Assembly (NCBI GenBank): GCA_016508695.1
Contig: VNKQ01000016.1
Span: 558,001 to 622,000, forward strand
Source: Hyphodiscus hymeniophilus
Lineage: Eukaryota > Ascomycota > Leotiomycetes > Helotiales > Hyphodiscaceae
DNA length: 64,000 nt
Reading direction: 5' to 3'
Each line of letters starts with the position of its first letter. Position 1 is the stretch's first letter. Shown one piece after another: positions 36,884-49,905 of this stretch. Position numbers and translations under genes: made by a program. Below the pieces are notes generated by a model. The model saw only the letters and a program-made list of their open reading frames with translations, was not told the origin of the DNA and did no database searches.

Positions 36884-39358
36884 TCATCGAATGATTTCAC
36901 CCTCTTTGTCAATACCCTCCAAGCCCTCTAGAATATCGCTGCCACCCAGAAGCCCTTCCCCTCCGCTTGTAGCTTTCTGGTTAGCGGTCCATACCTCATG
37001 AAACTTGACGCTCTCATCGCTAGATGCTACGACGATGCATCCCTCCTGAGCCGTTCGACTCAAGCCACGTCCTCCTTCTCGGCTGGTATGACTCTCATTT
37101 GGGCCTCCAGGATACGAGATCGCATACAGGGCTCGATGTTCTCCATCCCATGGGATAGCAGCAACCTGTTTGCATTCTGGCCATGAAAACACTGCAATAC
37201 GGTAAGGGTGATCAGGCGAAGCGTACCCAAATGTGGCGCAAATCTCCCGACGAGTTCTTGACCATATCAGGGAAGTGACCTGAGCAGCTACACTGATCGT
37301 GGCTAGGCTCGCACCTGAAGTGGTGTGGAAGAAGTGAATGCATTTATCGTTACTTCCACCGCCAGTTGCAACCAAACCATCGCGCCAGGGACAGAAAGCT
37401 ATCGCTTTGACCGCAGCTCCGTGGATCCATCGGTGCTTTTCGGTACCAGTCTTGAGTTGCTGGGTCCGACCGCTGACAATACCGACATTGTGCATCTGGC
37501 GTGTCTAGAGTCCGAATCAGCATGCAACCAAATACCCTTTTTCGAGTAAAAGCTGCTTGAAGTGAGTTGCTATCACGATGGGTCTATGCAGTAGAGACTT
37601 AGAGAACATTCAGAATACACATACCCCGTCCGCAATGAACACCGCCTCCTCCCACCCATGGCCAGCCTCTTGAAATACATCATTGGTCCGGAACAAACAG
37701 CAGAGATTATCATTGCCGCCAGTTGCGAACATCATACCATCGTAAGAGAAGGATAGTCCGCATATTTGTTGCACATGGATTGAAATCCTTGTCAAAAGTG
37801 TCATGGCTCCGTACCAACCAGTTTGGGCAGTTTCCCAGGTATCAGGCCATTCGACGGCGTAGTAATAAACGTTTCCAAGCTCATCACCAACGAGAAGATC
37901 TTCTGTTCTAGTGATGATCCCGGGAGCGGTAGGGTTTCTAGAAGGTCGCATAGTAATTACTGGCCTCCAAGTAATGCACGCAATGGGGGCTGGCTGTTGT
38001 AACTCAAAGCGTGGTATCGTACCATCATAGATCGACATGAGATTGAGCGATCCGTCAGATCTACCCAATGCGAGGATACACTTTTTGCCTTGGTTGGAAG
38101 AGAATGCCAGGGATGTCAACCATGCTCCATTCGTGGAGCGATCGTTCAATACGTGGACCCCCGCCACCTCGGACCAGGCGTACAATAAGGAGCCAAGTCC
38201 AACGGCAAGCGTATGGCATGGAGCAGAGTACGCGAGAACAGAGCAGTAGAAGTCGTCGCGAAGGTTTGGGGCGTCAAGAACTTTGAAAGGAGCAATGGGT
38301 AATGTTCGAATCTACAGTCTCGTGTTAGCACAGCTCGATTGTAGCACTGAAAATACAGGTACTTCTTGTGCTGGCAAGGTTTTCGGGTCTCGGCCACCCA
38401 TAATCCACTCCGTTCCCTTCCAAAAAGTCTTCTTCTCTTCCACGTCAGTCTCATTGACAGCCTTGTTGGCTTGCTGTAGACTTATGGAATGGTCCCGAAA
38501 TTCTAGAACTCTAGTGACGCGATCAAGCTGAAGAGCCTCGGCCAATCGGCCTTCATGCTTTTCCATTTCTTTTTCTGCCTTGGGACGAGCTGCAGAGAAC
38601 GAAGTTGTGTATAAAGGTGCATTGGTACCAGTTCCAAGGAGTCTCCCGCGCCCGTCTGGGACACCCACATTCATAGGCGCTAGACCTCCCACTGTCCACA
38701 CTGTCCCAACGCTCACATTCCGCTCGCCGATTGCTGATGGTGCATCACGTTGGAAGGTAAGTACGCTGGCTCCACCTCCGCGGTTCACCGTGAAATTCGG
38801 TCTGAGAGGTAGACCAGGAAATCCAGTAAGCGAAGGAACAGGTGATGTGACACTTCGACGAGGATTGAAAGCGTCTGGACTAGCCTCGTTGTTTCTTAGC
38901 AGCTTTTCGTTGCTTGAGAGGCTTTGTGGATCTCTGTTGATTCGGTAACTTTGTGATGCGGAATTCAAATGTGGTCTTTGAGGTAGAAATCTGTCTGGAG
39001 ATCTGAGTGAGTTCGTTGACTTGCTCGATCCGCTAATGAGTGCTATCAAGGAAGGTCGAGACTCTTTCGGGCGACAACAGGGCAGGGTTGAAGCGCTGGG
39101 TGTAGGTGCACATTCCACCTTCTCTGTAGGGGGTTCGGAAGGCCCATCGTATCTACCCCTGAATCTTACAGTCTTGAAGTATGTCTTTTGACGGGTTTTC
39201 GGAACAGGATTTTCGCTCGCACTTGGGTCTCGAACCCGCGGCTTGAATTCGAGAGGGCTGGATGGACAAGAGGAAGAGTCCGTGTCAGTGAGGTTAATTC
39301 GGTCAGTTAGTGTGGCAATGTCTCCCATACGGTCACTGAATATGGAAGTCCTGTACAT
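36884..39358 (-). CDS. AMA1-like Cdc20-family WD40 activator of the APC/C
   Basis: Cdc20/Cdh1/Ama1 proteins recruit substrates to the anaphase-promoting complex; Ama1 is the meiosis-specific form in yeast. Exons 39358-38363, 38311-37625 and 37504-36884 give about 767 residues. The disordered N-terminus holds a C-box-like DRFLPQR (about residue 120), which binds the APC/C. The first splice restores LPAQEIRTLPIAPFKVLDAP, the classic lead into the WD40 propeller. Then come KVLDAPNLRDDFY, ICGLSFSYDGMMFATGGNDN, AVKAIAFCPWRDGLVATGGGSNDK and SLIWSRTRREI. The protein ends in Ile-Arg (GEIIR), the IR tail that docks on Cdc27. The acceptor of the second intron could be CTAG before 37504 or CCAG before 37495; both keep frame. 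The first ATG is 39358, with an alternative MGDIATL at 39328. The AMA1 subfamily call is less certain than the Cdc20 family. Confidence 0.82.
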
Positions 39359-39880
39359 ATTGAGCACAAAACGAGCGACTCGAGGAGGCTGAAGATAGAC
39401 GACGACGTGGAGTCGTAGACTATGCACTCTTCTTGCTCCAAAAAAATATCGGAATAGAGTAACGAAAGTCGACTAGCAGAGGGAAGAGAATAGTGTTCCC
39501 AGTGGAATACTCGCCGCAATGTCCAGGATGACTATGCGCAATTGTAATGAGTGTACTACGGCTTTGGGGCACCGACGAGGCCCAGCTAAGGCCGTGGGCA
39601 ATGAGGCACACAAAGCTCCGCGTGACCGTCTGTCGATAGTTAGGAATACATGCAACGAGTTAATAAATGAGCAATGTTATTGTCACGGTTGACATACAAT
39701 ATATCTAGGTAGGAGAAGGGAGTGTAGTGAAGAAGTACCTGCTCATGACTTGGTTTTCGGCTCGCTTGTCGATGAATGACTCGCCGCTTCCCTAGATACC
39801 TTATCCGCAACAGGCTTCGACGGCGCCCAAGCTTCAATGCCAGCATTGAATCAGTTATCTCAAAAGACCACTACAAGACC
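39359..39880. other. Divergent intergenic region AMA1-like/BET4
   Basis: About 520 bp upstream of both the AMA1-like gene and the BET4 model. No gene or repeat is visible. A missing first exon of either gene could lie here. Confidence 0.45.
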
Positions 39881-41365
39881 ATGGCGCAGGACGGCTGCAT
39901 TTCTCGCCTGTTTTGAATCTTTGGGTCCCCAAACGAATACTCCACATCTGGCTGAAACTACACCAGAGTACTCGCGTCATCCCACCAGACGATGGCCAGC
40001 GTATGACCCTCGTGCATTTTCTTTGAAGGAAACTGGACTGATCACAAAGCCAGCACAGTACCCCTCGACCTGCGACCACCGAGCCGAAGACAGAGAAGAG
40101 GCGCCTGAAGGAACAACTTCTAATCACCGAGTACAAAGAACTGGTTAATCTCATTGAATTGAAGGCAACATATTTTTACCATCTTCGTCGGGTTCGATGT
40201 CTGACTTGAACAGATTGCTGAGCGCCAATACACTCTTGAAGTCCTCGAACTCACATCTAAACTCCTGGCAAAAAACCCGGAATATTACACAATATGGAAC
40301 GTCCGGAGGCGTTTGCTAATATTTGGCTTATTTTCCAAACCGTCGGATTCATCCTCGCCCTTGACGGGGTCGCAGAATACTTCTCAGACCGCCATTACCA
40401 TAACCTCTTCCGAAGATTCATCCTCCTCTACTTACAACTTGTCCGAGGGCTTGAAGGAGACCCAGCTCAACCCCGCCTCCCAGAATCATGGGAGCAATGG
40501 TACAACTCTTGATCTAATAAGGGCAGACCTGGATTTCATACTTCCCTTGATGATCGAATACCCGAAATGTTACTGGATTTGGAGCTATCGACTGTGGCTT
40601 TTGGAAGAGGGCAATAAGAGGCTGGAGCCAAAGGTCGCGAAGGAGTTGTGGGACCAAGAGCTTGTGTTGGCCGGGAAGATGTTGGCAAGAGACAATCGTA
40701 ACTTTCATGGATGGGGTTATCGAAGGCGGGTCACAGCAGAGTTGGAAAGCTCCAAGCTGAATGGCAAGAGTATGGTGGAACTCGAATTCATATACACCAC
40801 GAAAATGATAAAAGCTAGCCTTGGAAACTTCTCGGCCTGGCATAGCCGCAGCAAGTTAATACCAAGGCTCCTCGATGAACGAAATTCGAGTGACGATGAA
40901 AGACGGCAGTTTCTTGATGATGGTAAGTACTGCTCTGACGTAAAGAAGAAATTTGCTCACTAATGTACGGAATTCGATCTTATTACGCAAGCCATATTCA
41001 CGGATGCGTATCCATACGCTCAGTCTGTGTGGTTCTACTACCAATTCCTCATGACGACCTTGACCAACTTTGTGGGCCATGCGACCATCACTCCTCGTTT
41101 TGCGCCCGAAGAACGGAGCGAATATGTCACGCGGCAGCTTGTCAATCTCAGAGATATCTTAGATGGAGCAGAGGATTGCAAGTGGGTTTACAGCGCTCTT
41201 TTGGAATACACCATGGCATTGTGTGAAATGGAGGAACGTCAACCTCGGGACGACGAGATGGAAGATTGCAAGACATGGTTGGCAGAGCTGAGAAAATTGG
41301 ATCCTTTGCGCGCAGGTAAATGGCATGATCTTGACAGCTCTTTGGGGTCCTTTTGCTTGGAATGA
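39881..41365 (+). CDS. BET4: Rab geranylgeranyltransferase alpha subunit (Bet4), odd splice sites
   Basis: With Bet2 and the Rab escort protein, Bet4 forms the enzyme that attaches geranylgeranyl groups to Rab C-terminal cysteines. Model: 39881-39909 (weak), 40059-40164, 40214-40922 and 40971 or 40992 to 41365, about 410 residues. Five PPTA repeats are visible: YYTIWNVRRRLL, YWIWSYRLWLL, FHGWGYRRRV, FSAWHSRSKL and SVWFYYQFLM. The second intron (40165-40213) starts GC rather than GT. The third starts GTAAGT, but the expected acceptor reads ACGG before 40971 instead of AG. A CAAG 21 bp downstream would splice in frame and drop seven residues (EFDLITQ). Exon 1 (MAQDGCISRL) uses a poor GTTTTG donor and is a guess. 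The C-terminus follows the unspliced reading LRAGKWHDLDSSL. This is the last gene before the TE-rich tract. Confidence 0.82.
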
Positions 41366-41820
41366 GGATAAGGCAACTCCTGAGTCAATGCCAACTAACG
41401 AACAGAGTATGAAGGAGGCGAAACTGAAGGCTATAAGTCTCGAGTGGAGCATTATCAAGATACCCGTGGTTGCGCACCAAACAAAGTGGAGGGACTACAG
41501 ATGCGCCCTGTCGATTCAAGCCTGTGAGCCAATATAAGTGCCTAGGTCTAAGCCATATTTCAGACGAGGTGGACCACCGTAACCAAGGCAGAAGAAGTAC
41601 AAATAATTCCGTTGCTAATGCTTAGTCATATCTTAGTATCATCGGATTTGTTTTTCGTCTATTAGCTGCGGATAGTTGGCGCAGATAACAAGTCAGCTTT
41701 TAAGACTCTTTATCTCGTAATTTGTACTTTCCGAGTTAAAGTCGAAATAAGTCAAGAGTAATCGTTAACTCGCTTGCGGGTTCTCCTTTGTCGTTGTTCT
41801 TAGGCAGCCGAGGAAAATAA
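41366..41820. other. Transition from gene-rich to AT-rich sequence
   Basis: The BET4 3' flank still has mixed base composition with CA and TG dinucleotides. From about 41.82 kb these become rare and TpA dominates. No gene or recognisable repeat is seen in this stretch. Confidence 0.6.
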
Positions 41821-41968
41821 ACTAGGCTAGCATTTGAAAAAAGCTATAAACTACTCAAAAATACAATACAAATCCGTCGCTATATATGCCTAACCCTTGT
41901 CAAAGCCACTATCCATTAATTCATAGCTTAAAATCTAATACAAAGATAAAATTAATTATTTTATAGAT

Positions 41969-42150
41969 TAAGTTATTTTAACTCTACTCCCGACTATTTT
42001 AACGTGTCTAGAGATGCTTTTATATAGAATCGTACCTAGAAATACTTTCTCTATTAAAATATAACAAGTTAAGGTTAGTAATTAGGGTTTGTAAAAAAGG
42101 TTTATTCTAGAGAGTTAAGAGTCAGCAAGAGCCCCCTATATAAGTATATA
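41969..42150 (+). repeat. Degraded fragment of the telomere-motif short TIR element
   Basis: Begins TTAAGTTATTTTAACTCTAC and continues with the ACCTAGAAATACTTTCTCTA segment, a degraded GTTAGTAATTAGGG-like tract and AGAGCCCCCTATATAAG. All of these also occur in order in the complete copy at 53516-53864. The right end is not found, so it is a fragment. It is heavily RIP-mutated. Confidence 0.65.
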
Positions 42151-42727
42151 TTATATATCTTTACTTATATTTAAAGTAAAAGAGTATATTAAAGTAAATA
42201 GTTTTAGGGACGGGCTATAACAACTTGCCTCCCGGCTAAAATAACTTAATTAATTTTACTCACAAGTATATATCTAAGAAGCTTTCTCTATTATATTAAT
42301 TTATATATGCGTAAGAATATATAATATATATTATTATATTAACTTATTATAATCCGGATTTAACTTATACTCCCTATTTTATATATAACCCTTCAAAGGT
42401 TTTATTATTATAATTATAACTTTAACTTTAACTTTTATTCCCTATATTACTTGCCTTTATAATATATCTCTTATAATTATTATATCTTTAAGGTAATTAT
42501 CTTTATATATAAAAGAAATTCCCCTTATATAACCCCTTTCCCTTTATATACTTAACTTATATTAATTAATATATCCTTTTACAATTCGCGCTATTATTAG
42601 AGTAATAAGACTTACTCGATTTAAGCCTAAATAGACTATAAAGGCTTACCCGATTAGTAACCTAGGTTACTTAAGGATTGTAGGAGCTAAAGAAGGGGGA
42701 TATTCAAAGGCTAATAATAATTATTAA

Positions 42728-43994
42728 GGGACGAGCTATTTTAACTCTAATACTAGCTATTTTAACTCTTCAGGGGTATACCTAGTAAGCTCGCTTTCTT
42801 ATACTATTTTATATATAAGGGCAAGTATAATTTATATTACTTATTAAAATTAATATATCCTTATTAACTTATAACCTTTATAATAAACACATCTAAGACT
42901 TGTGGGCCCCCTCCCTTTATAGCAGTTTATACTAATCTTTCTACTATAGTTACTATTATTAAATAGTATACTAAAGCCAATAGGTATACCCTCTTTAAAC
43001 GCGATATTAAACTAAAGCGAATTATATATACTTACAATCGATTCGGCAAGCTATAGTCAAAGCCTAAGAACCTTATAGTATACAAATCGAGTACTCGACG
43101 ACTACCTCAGCCTTTAAACTCCCCCCTTCCTTAACCCCCGTAATCCTTAAGCGACCTAAGTCTCTTACTAGACTAGTGTTTGTCGTTTATTCTAGGCTAA
43201 ATCGAGATAGTTCTATTACCCTTATAATAGTACGGATAATAAAGGGGTATATTAATTAATATAGGGATGAGCTATTTCAACTCCAATGCCGGCTATTTTA
43301 ACTCCACTAGTCCCTACTAGTTATACATACTATAGTACGTATAGTAAGTTTACGCCCGTGCGGGAACATCAAAACTACTATAACTAAGTACCTTTAATAT
43401 TCTACTTAAAATATAACCAAATATAATTATAAGAAATAATATAAATAAAAAGAATATCCCTATACGGGGGGCTCTTACCGCCCCCTAACCCCCCGAAACT
43501 AACCCTAACCACTAACCCTAACCCGCTATGTTTTAGTAGAGAAAGTATCTCTAGGCACGTACCTTTCTAGGTGCACGGTGGGTGTACCCCCTAAGAGTTG
43601 AAATAGCCGGCATTAGAGTTGAAATAGCTCATCCCTTAATATAAGCCAAGTATAAAAAGGGAAAGGGGTTATATAAGGGGGATTTCTTTTATATATAAAG
43701 ACAATTACCTTTAAAATATAATAGTTATTATAAGAAATATATTATAAAGGGAGATAATATAAGAGGTTAAAGTTATAGTAATAAAACCTTTTAAGGGTTA
43801 TATATAAGATAGTAAGTATAAGTTAAATCTAGATTATAATTTTGATAAGTTAATATAATAGTATATATTATATACTCTTGCGCGCATATAAATTTATATA
43901 GTAGGTAAAGCTTACTAAATATACCCAAGTATAAAAACGATCTAGGACTAGTAGAGTTAAAATAGCTAGTATTAGAGTTAAAATAGCTCGTCCT
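42728..43994 (+). mobile_element. hAT-like TIR element with 8-bp TSD ATTATTAA, itself interrupted
   Basis: The left end GGGACGAGCTATTTTAACTC and right end GAGTTAAAATAGCTCGTCCT are inverted repeats (the last base is a C to T change). Direct repeats ATTATTAA flank it at 42720-42727 and 43995-44002. A perfect 8-bp duplication is the hallmark length of hAT-superfamily insertion. Removing the nested short element (43264-43635 plus one TSD copy) leaves about 887 bp with no coding capacity, so this is a non-autonomous derivative. It sits inside the outer TIR element. Confidence 0.85.
43264..43635 (-). mobile_element. 372-bp MITE with telomere-like tract and TSD TTAATATA
   Basis: The ends GGGATGAGCTATTTCAACTC and GAGTTGAAATAGCTCATCCC are inverted repeats. 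TTAATATA flanks both sides (43256-43263, 43636-43643). Inside are a GCCCGTGCGGG palindrome and, near 43497-43528, CCCTAA-type repeats resembling telomere sequence. It is less RIP-mutated than its surroundings and inserted within the 42728-43994 element, so it arrived later. It has no coding capacity. Confidence 0.88.
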
Positions 43995-44057
43995 ATTATT
44001 AAGTACTCAATTTAATAATATATAATACTCCTCCTAATATATTATAGGGTTTACTTT

Positions 44058-44325
44058 TGTTACAAAATTAAGGCTTAACTAATCTTATAGTTATAGAATA
44101 TCTAATTATACTCGTTAAATATTTAGTCACGTTATATAATTACTTAAGCTCTATTTAAGTACTTATTTTACTAAGCTCTATAAGAGTAATTTAATACCTA
44201 AGAGAAGACTTACTTCTTTTTCTTCTTTCTTTAGACTAGATAATACTTAATATATACTTATTCGAGTAGTCTTTTCTTATAAACCCCCTTTTTTCTTAAA
44301 GATTAAACCGATTATTTACGCGATA
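44058..44325 (+). repeat. 5' LTR of the Copia element
   Basis: Begins TGTTACAAAATTAAGG and ends GCGATA. It is the same length as the 3' LTR (268 bp), from which it differs mostly by C/T and G/A changes, as expected if RIP acted after insertion. Confidence 0.88.
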
Positions 44326-47300
44326 ATTATAAGCCTAATTCGCGTAATACTTAGGGATTATTTATTCTAAAAAGTATATTATAATATACTATTATATGAG
44401 TAGATTTAAGTATACGGCTTTACTTACTAGAATAAACGAGCTAACTCTTATTAACTCTTTAAGAAGAATAACTCTTATATTAAGGTTTTCTTTAATTAGA
44501 ATAATAACTAATTATTTAATTTATTTTATATATAATTACTTAAAAGCTTTTAAGTAAAGTATTAATTATTTTATAATATATTTACTTTATATAATATAGT
44601 AATTCTAGTTAATATCTAATTAAAGACCCAATTAAAGTAATTAGAATAATACTCTTTTTTTTGTTATAATATAAAATTACTTAATATTTTAAAATATATA
44701 AATCTAATAGTTTTAAGTACTTTAATATACTTTATACTCTCTTTAAAGGCGATAAGATTAAAACAAATAATTAAAGAGCTAAATATAGTCTAATAACTTA
44801 AGCAAATTAAGTTTAATCTTATAAAAGTAATAAAGGCAAAATAAGATTATATTAAAATTGCAAATCGAACGTATAATAAAACTCTAGTAACCTTTAAAGG
44901 AATACTTTTTACTTTAGAAAAAGTAAATCCCAGACTAAAACTAGTTATTCTTTTTAAACTAACTATTATTATTATAATATATAATAATATTCGGGGTTAA
45001 TATTAAGCTTACTTTAAGTCGGTTATATAAAAGTATAAGGAATAAGACAAATAATTATAGGATCTTTTAGTAATCTTTAATTAAGTGAATTTATTTGTCG
45101 ACAAAGAAATACTATAAGTAATTAAGACTAAATTAATACTTAGTAATAATATAAGCTTATAATTACTTTTAATTAAACTTAAGAATTATATAACTCTAAT
45201 AAAAGGAACCTTTATAGCTATAGCTTAACAAACCTACTAAGAAGTCTTAAAAAAAGGTTAAAAAAGCTCGACTAATTACCTTAAATAGTTTTTAAAGTAA
45301 GAGAATACGTTAATTATTACTTGTATATATAAACTTCTAAATATCAAGCTAGACTATTTCTTAGTTACTAATTTTTTAAAAGCAATTAAAAAAATACTTC
45401 TAGAGTTTACTTATAATTAAATAAGTAAAGTAATTATAACTTAAGAAATAAGAGAGGTAATTATTAATATTAATATCTTAGGATAACTCTTCTTAGCTTA
45501 CTTATATAAGTAATTACTAAATATAAAATTAATAAAATCTCGTTTAGTAATAGTTACTCTTAAAAGTTCTTTAAGATAAGATTAATTATTAAGTCTCTTT
45601 AGATATAATTATTTATATTTCCCGAGAAGTAAAAAACATTCTTAAAAACTAGAGTCTTATAAACGCTTAAAAGTAGTAATTACTAAAATAACTAACTATA
45701 AGTTTAAAATTAAGCTTAGTAATCCTAAAAAAGATAAAATTAAAAATCAAGTAAAAAATAGCTATTAGAAATAACTAATCGAAAAGAAAAAGTAAAAGTA
45801 ATACCTTAATAAGATACTAGACTCGAAGAAATAATAGGGTAAGTACTTAAATAAAGTTAATTATATAATTATTAATCTAGACTTACTTAAAAAAGCGGGT
45901 TATAAGATTTATTTAATTTTTAATTCTTTAAAGAAATACTTACTTTTTAATAATATACTTTTTAATAATTATAAATTAATATACTTAATTAATATAAAGG
46001 ACTTACTTAAGCCTAATTCCTTTATTCTTTTAATTAGTAATAATATAGTTAAAGTTAATTTAAGTATTCTCCCGATTATTAAAAAAAGTACTCGAGTAAT
46101 TAAAAATCTCTTTAATAGGCTAAAAAGACTTTATATATCTAATTTTATTCTTTCGGATATAATTATAATTAATAGTTTTTATATAAATATTATTTTAGAA
46201 ATTTAAATACTTAAGGTAAGGGTTTGGTTTTATAGACTTAATTATTTATTAAAATATAAGAGTATTAATTCTAACGTTATTATACTTAATATAAAACGTA
46301 AATTTAACTTAGTTTTCCTTAAATATAAGTTATTTACTTTTTGCCTAAGTTCTCTCTTTATAATTTTAATATATATAAGACTAGTAATAATATACTTAAT
46401 AATTAAATAATAACTAAAGAAGTCGTTTAAACAATTAAAAGACTACTTAAAACCCTAGAGTAATTTAGTTAAGTTTTAGTATTAACGAGTAAGATACTTT
46501 AGACTAAAGGTCCTTAAGTTACTTATAAAAGCAACTAAGAATATAATTATTAAGGAAATACTAATTATAAATTATAAAGCTTACGTTCTTATATTAGCTA
46601 AAAAGTAAATCTCTCGCTAAGTATTATACTTTAAATCGCTAAGACTATTTTAGAGAATTATTTAGGATTTCTTTAATTTCTCTAGAGTATATAATAATAT
46701 TAGCTAAATTTTACTAATTAAAGATAAGTTTAATAAAAAGTATTAGGGATTTATACTTATAAAGAAACGCGGGATTATAGTTATAAACTCGATCTCTTAT
46801 TTTAATATATAAGTAAAACGCTAATTTAGATTATTAATTTATAAGATTAAGAGTAATTAAGACACTTTAATAATCTCTCTTTTTAATATAATAGATTTTA
46901 AGCGATAGGCTAATATAAAAAGAATCGATATAGAATTAATACTAGCTTATACTTACGAGCCTACTAGTATAATCGAGAAAGCTAAGAGAAATATAATCGA
47001 GAAATTAATTAAAATAAGACTTGCTACTAATCTCTTAGAAAACCTTTAACTAGAGATATATAAAGTAGTAATTTACTTATATATTATTCTTCCCTCTAAA
47101 GCTTATAAGTAATACTTACTAAACAAAGTCTTATATTTATAGTTTTGGAACTACTTTAAGTAATATAATTAAGCGCTTATATAACAAGTAATAATTAATC
47201 TTAGACTTAATTAGAATAAGATTTATACTTATAGTACTCGAGTATACGCTTTAAAAAAAGAATAATAAAAAGGCAAAAACAAAAAAGTATTTAAAGTACT

Positions 47301-49905
47301 TCCTTAAGTATATATTAAATACTTAATTAAATATATTGCGTCTAATATATATAAGATTTAAATACTTTAACTTAAAAGAGTAATTGTTATAAGGGACGTA
47401 ACCTTTAATAAAACTAAATTTTATATTTTTAATTAAGAGATATAAGAGTAGTAGCCCTTAATAAGCGCTAAAGCTATTATTTCTCTAATTAAAAAGTATA
47501 AAATTTAAGACGCTACTAATAAAATTATTAAATATCTTCTTATAAACGAGATACCTTCTTTTAAAAGAGAAGTTATAACTATATTAAAAGATTTTATACG
47601 CGAGATTCTAGGGGATAAGCTTTTAAGTAAAAATAATAAGAGTTAAAACTCGGGGGTAAATAAAGAAATTAGACTTTTAACTCTTAAATAAATACTTAAG
47701 CTAGTAAACTTATAAATAAGAACTAAAAGAAGTAATAACAATTATTTATTTAAAAGAATACTTATAATTAGTAATTATACTAATAACAAGTTAAATAAGA
47801 GTATAATTACTCGAGGATTAACTTAGTTATTAAATAAGTACCCGAGTATAAGTAAATAATTAATCCCTTAAGTAGTTATATATTAATTTAAAGAACTACT
47901 TAGCCTAATATAAAGCGAATTTAGCTCTAGTAATTATAAAATAACTATAAGTAATAGTCTCTTAGTAATAGAGAATAATCTTTTAGATAATACCCCGATA
48001 ATAAGAGTCTTAAATTATAAGATATACTAATTAGGTAAATTAGAATAATAAGTATAGAAAAATTAATGGCCTAAATTATAAATCGTTTTTAAAGAAAATC
48101 TAAACGAGAATAAACTAAGTATATTATATATTACTTCGATATATCGATCTTAAAATTAAATTAAAAGTAATATAATAAGTTCTTATTAATATTTTAAAAG
48201 GACTTAAGCTATAAAGAATAAGTCTAAATAATATACGTAATAATCTCTACTTTTATTTTAATAAATAATATTTCGAGAGAAAAAATACTTTTAGCTTTAA
48301 AAAGAGTTTACTAAAAAGATCTTTTAAAAGTATTAAAGTTATAAAGTAATTTTAAGACATACGAATATAATAATTACTTTATTTAAGATATAAGATTAGA
48401 AATTAAAAATTTAAAGCTAAAAAACTATTAAAGATAAATTAAAGTAAGCTTAGTTAATTTAAAAGCTATTTTTTTAAAATAAGTCTTTACTTATAAAGTA
48501 GACTTAAATAGTTTTATAATTTATTATAAGTCTCAGATTATTATTTATAGTAACTTTTAAAAAGAAGATTTAATTATTTTTATATATATTACTATACTTA
48601 TTACTCGTTTGTTTCGAGTAATTATAGCTATTATAGTTTACTTCGATTTTAAAATTAAGTAATATAACGTTATTAATACTTTTATTAATACTTTATAAAA
48701 CGATAAAAGAGTATAAGTAATATATTAGCTTTCTTTAGGCTTTAAAAAAGTAAGGTTTTATATAGAGATTAACTAAGCTTTATATAGCTTGCAAGACTCT
48801 TTAGCTTTTTAATATTAAGATTTCTCCTCGATAATTAAGTCTCTTAAGTTAATTTAAAGTAAGGAAAAGCCGTGCCTCTTTTATAACCTTACTTAATAGA
48901 TCTTTATAGTCTTTTATATAAATAATATATTAATCTTATATTATAAAAGAAATAAGTAAAAAGTATATAAGTTTATTAAAAAGCTAAAGAAGTTATATAA
49001 GCTTTAAGACTTAAGAGATATTTAATAGTTTTTAAGTATTCGTATAATTAGAGATTAGAATAATAAGACAATCTCTTTACTTTATAATACTTATATTAAT
49101 AAGATTACTCGAAAGTTTAATTTAGCTAAATAAAAATATCTATTTATATTACTTTTAAAAACTAAGCTTATTAAAAACCTAAAGATAGTAGTACTAAGCT
49201 TTATTAAGGTATATTAAGAAAAAGTAAGATTAGTTTTTTATATTGCAATTATAATTAAAGTAAACATTACCTTCGCGACCTCTTAGCTCTCTTAATTCTT
49301 AATAAACCCTAGTATATAATATATAGAAATAATTAATTAAGTAATTAAATATCTTTAGAAAACTCGATATCTTGCTATTTAATATAAAAGAAGCTTAGAA
49401 AGCTAGTTATTAATCGCATTAAATATATTATTTATAAACGATATTAAAACTTAGCGATTATCTTACGGGTATATAATATTCTTATTTAGAAGACTTATTA
49501 CTTAAAAAGCAACTCGATAGTCGATAGTATTAACGTTTATTACTTAAGTAAAGCTTTTAGGAGTAGAGTATATAACTAAGGAAACGATAATATTATAACG
49601 ATTTTTTAAAGAGATTAAACTCTTACTTAAAGACTCTTAGACGATCTTCTATAATAATTAATAAATAATTAAACTAATTGTAAGAGAGAATAAGAGAATT
49701 ATAACTAAGTTACAATATATAAATATTTAAAATATATAGTTTTACTAAGAGTATAGATTTAGAACGTTTAAAGTAATATACTTACCGATTAGCGAAATAC
49801 TAGTAAATAGGCTTATTAATAATCTCTCTAAATATAAGTTTAAGTATTTTTAAGCTTTATTAAATCTATAGGATATACGTAAAAAGATTAAAGATTTTAG
49901 GAAGG

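Noticed and set aside
41316..41405. A last intron in BET4 (GTAAAT ... AACAG)
   Set aside because: Reading through gives GKWHDLDSSL, the kind of end expected of the family, while splicing would give an unfamiliar tail.
43497..43528. A true chromosome end or telomere marked by CCCTAA repeats
   Set aside because: The repeats are short and imperfect, lie inside a MITE with its own TSD, and recur at several internal sites.
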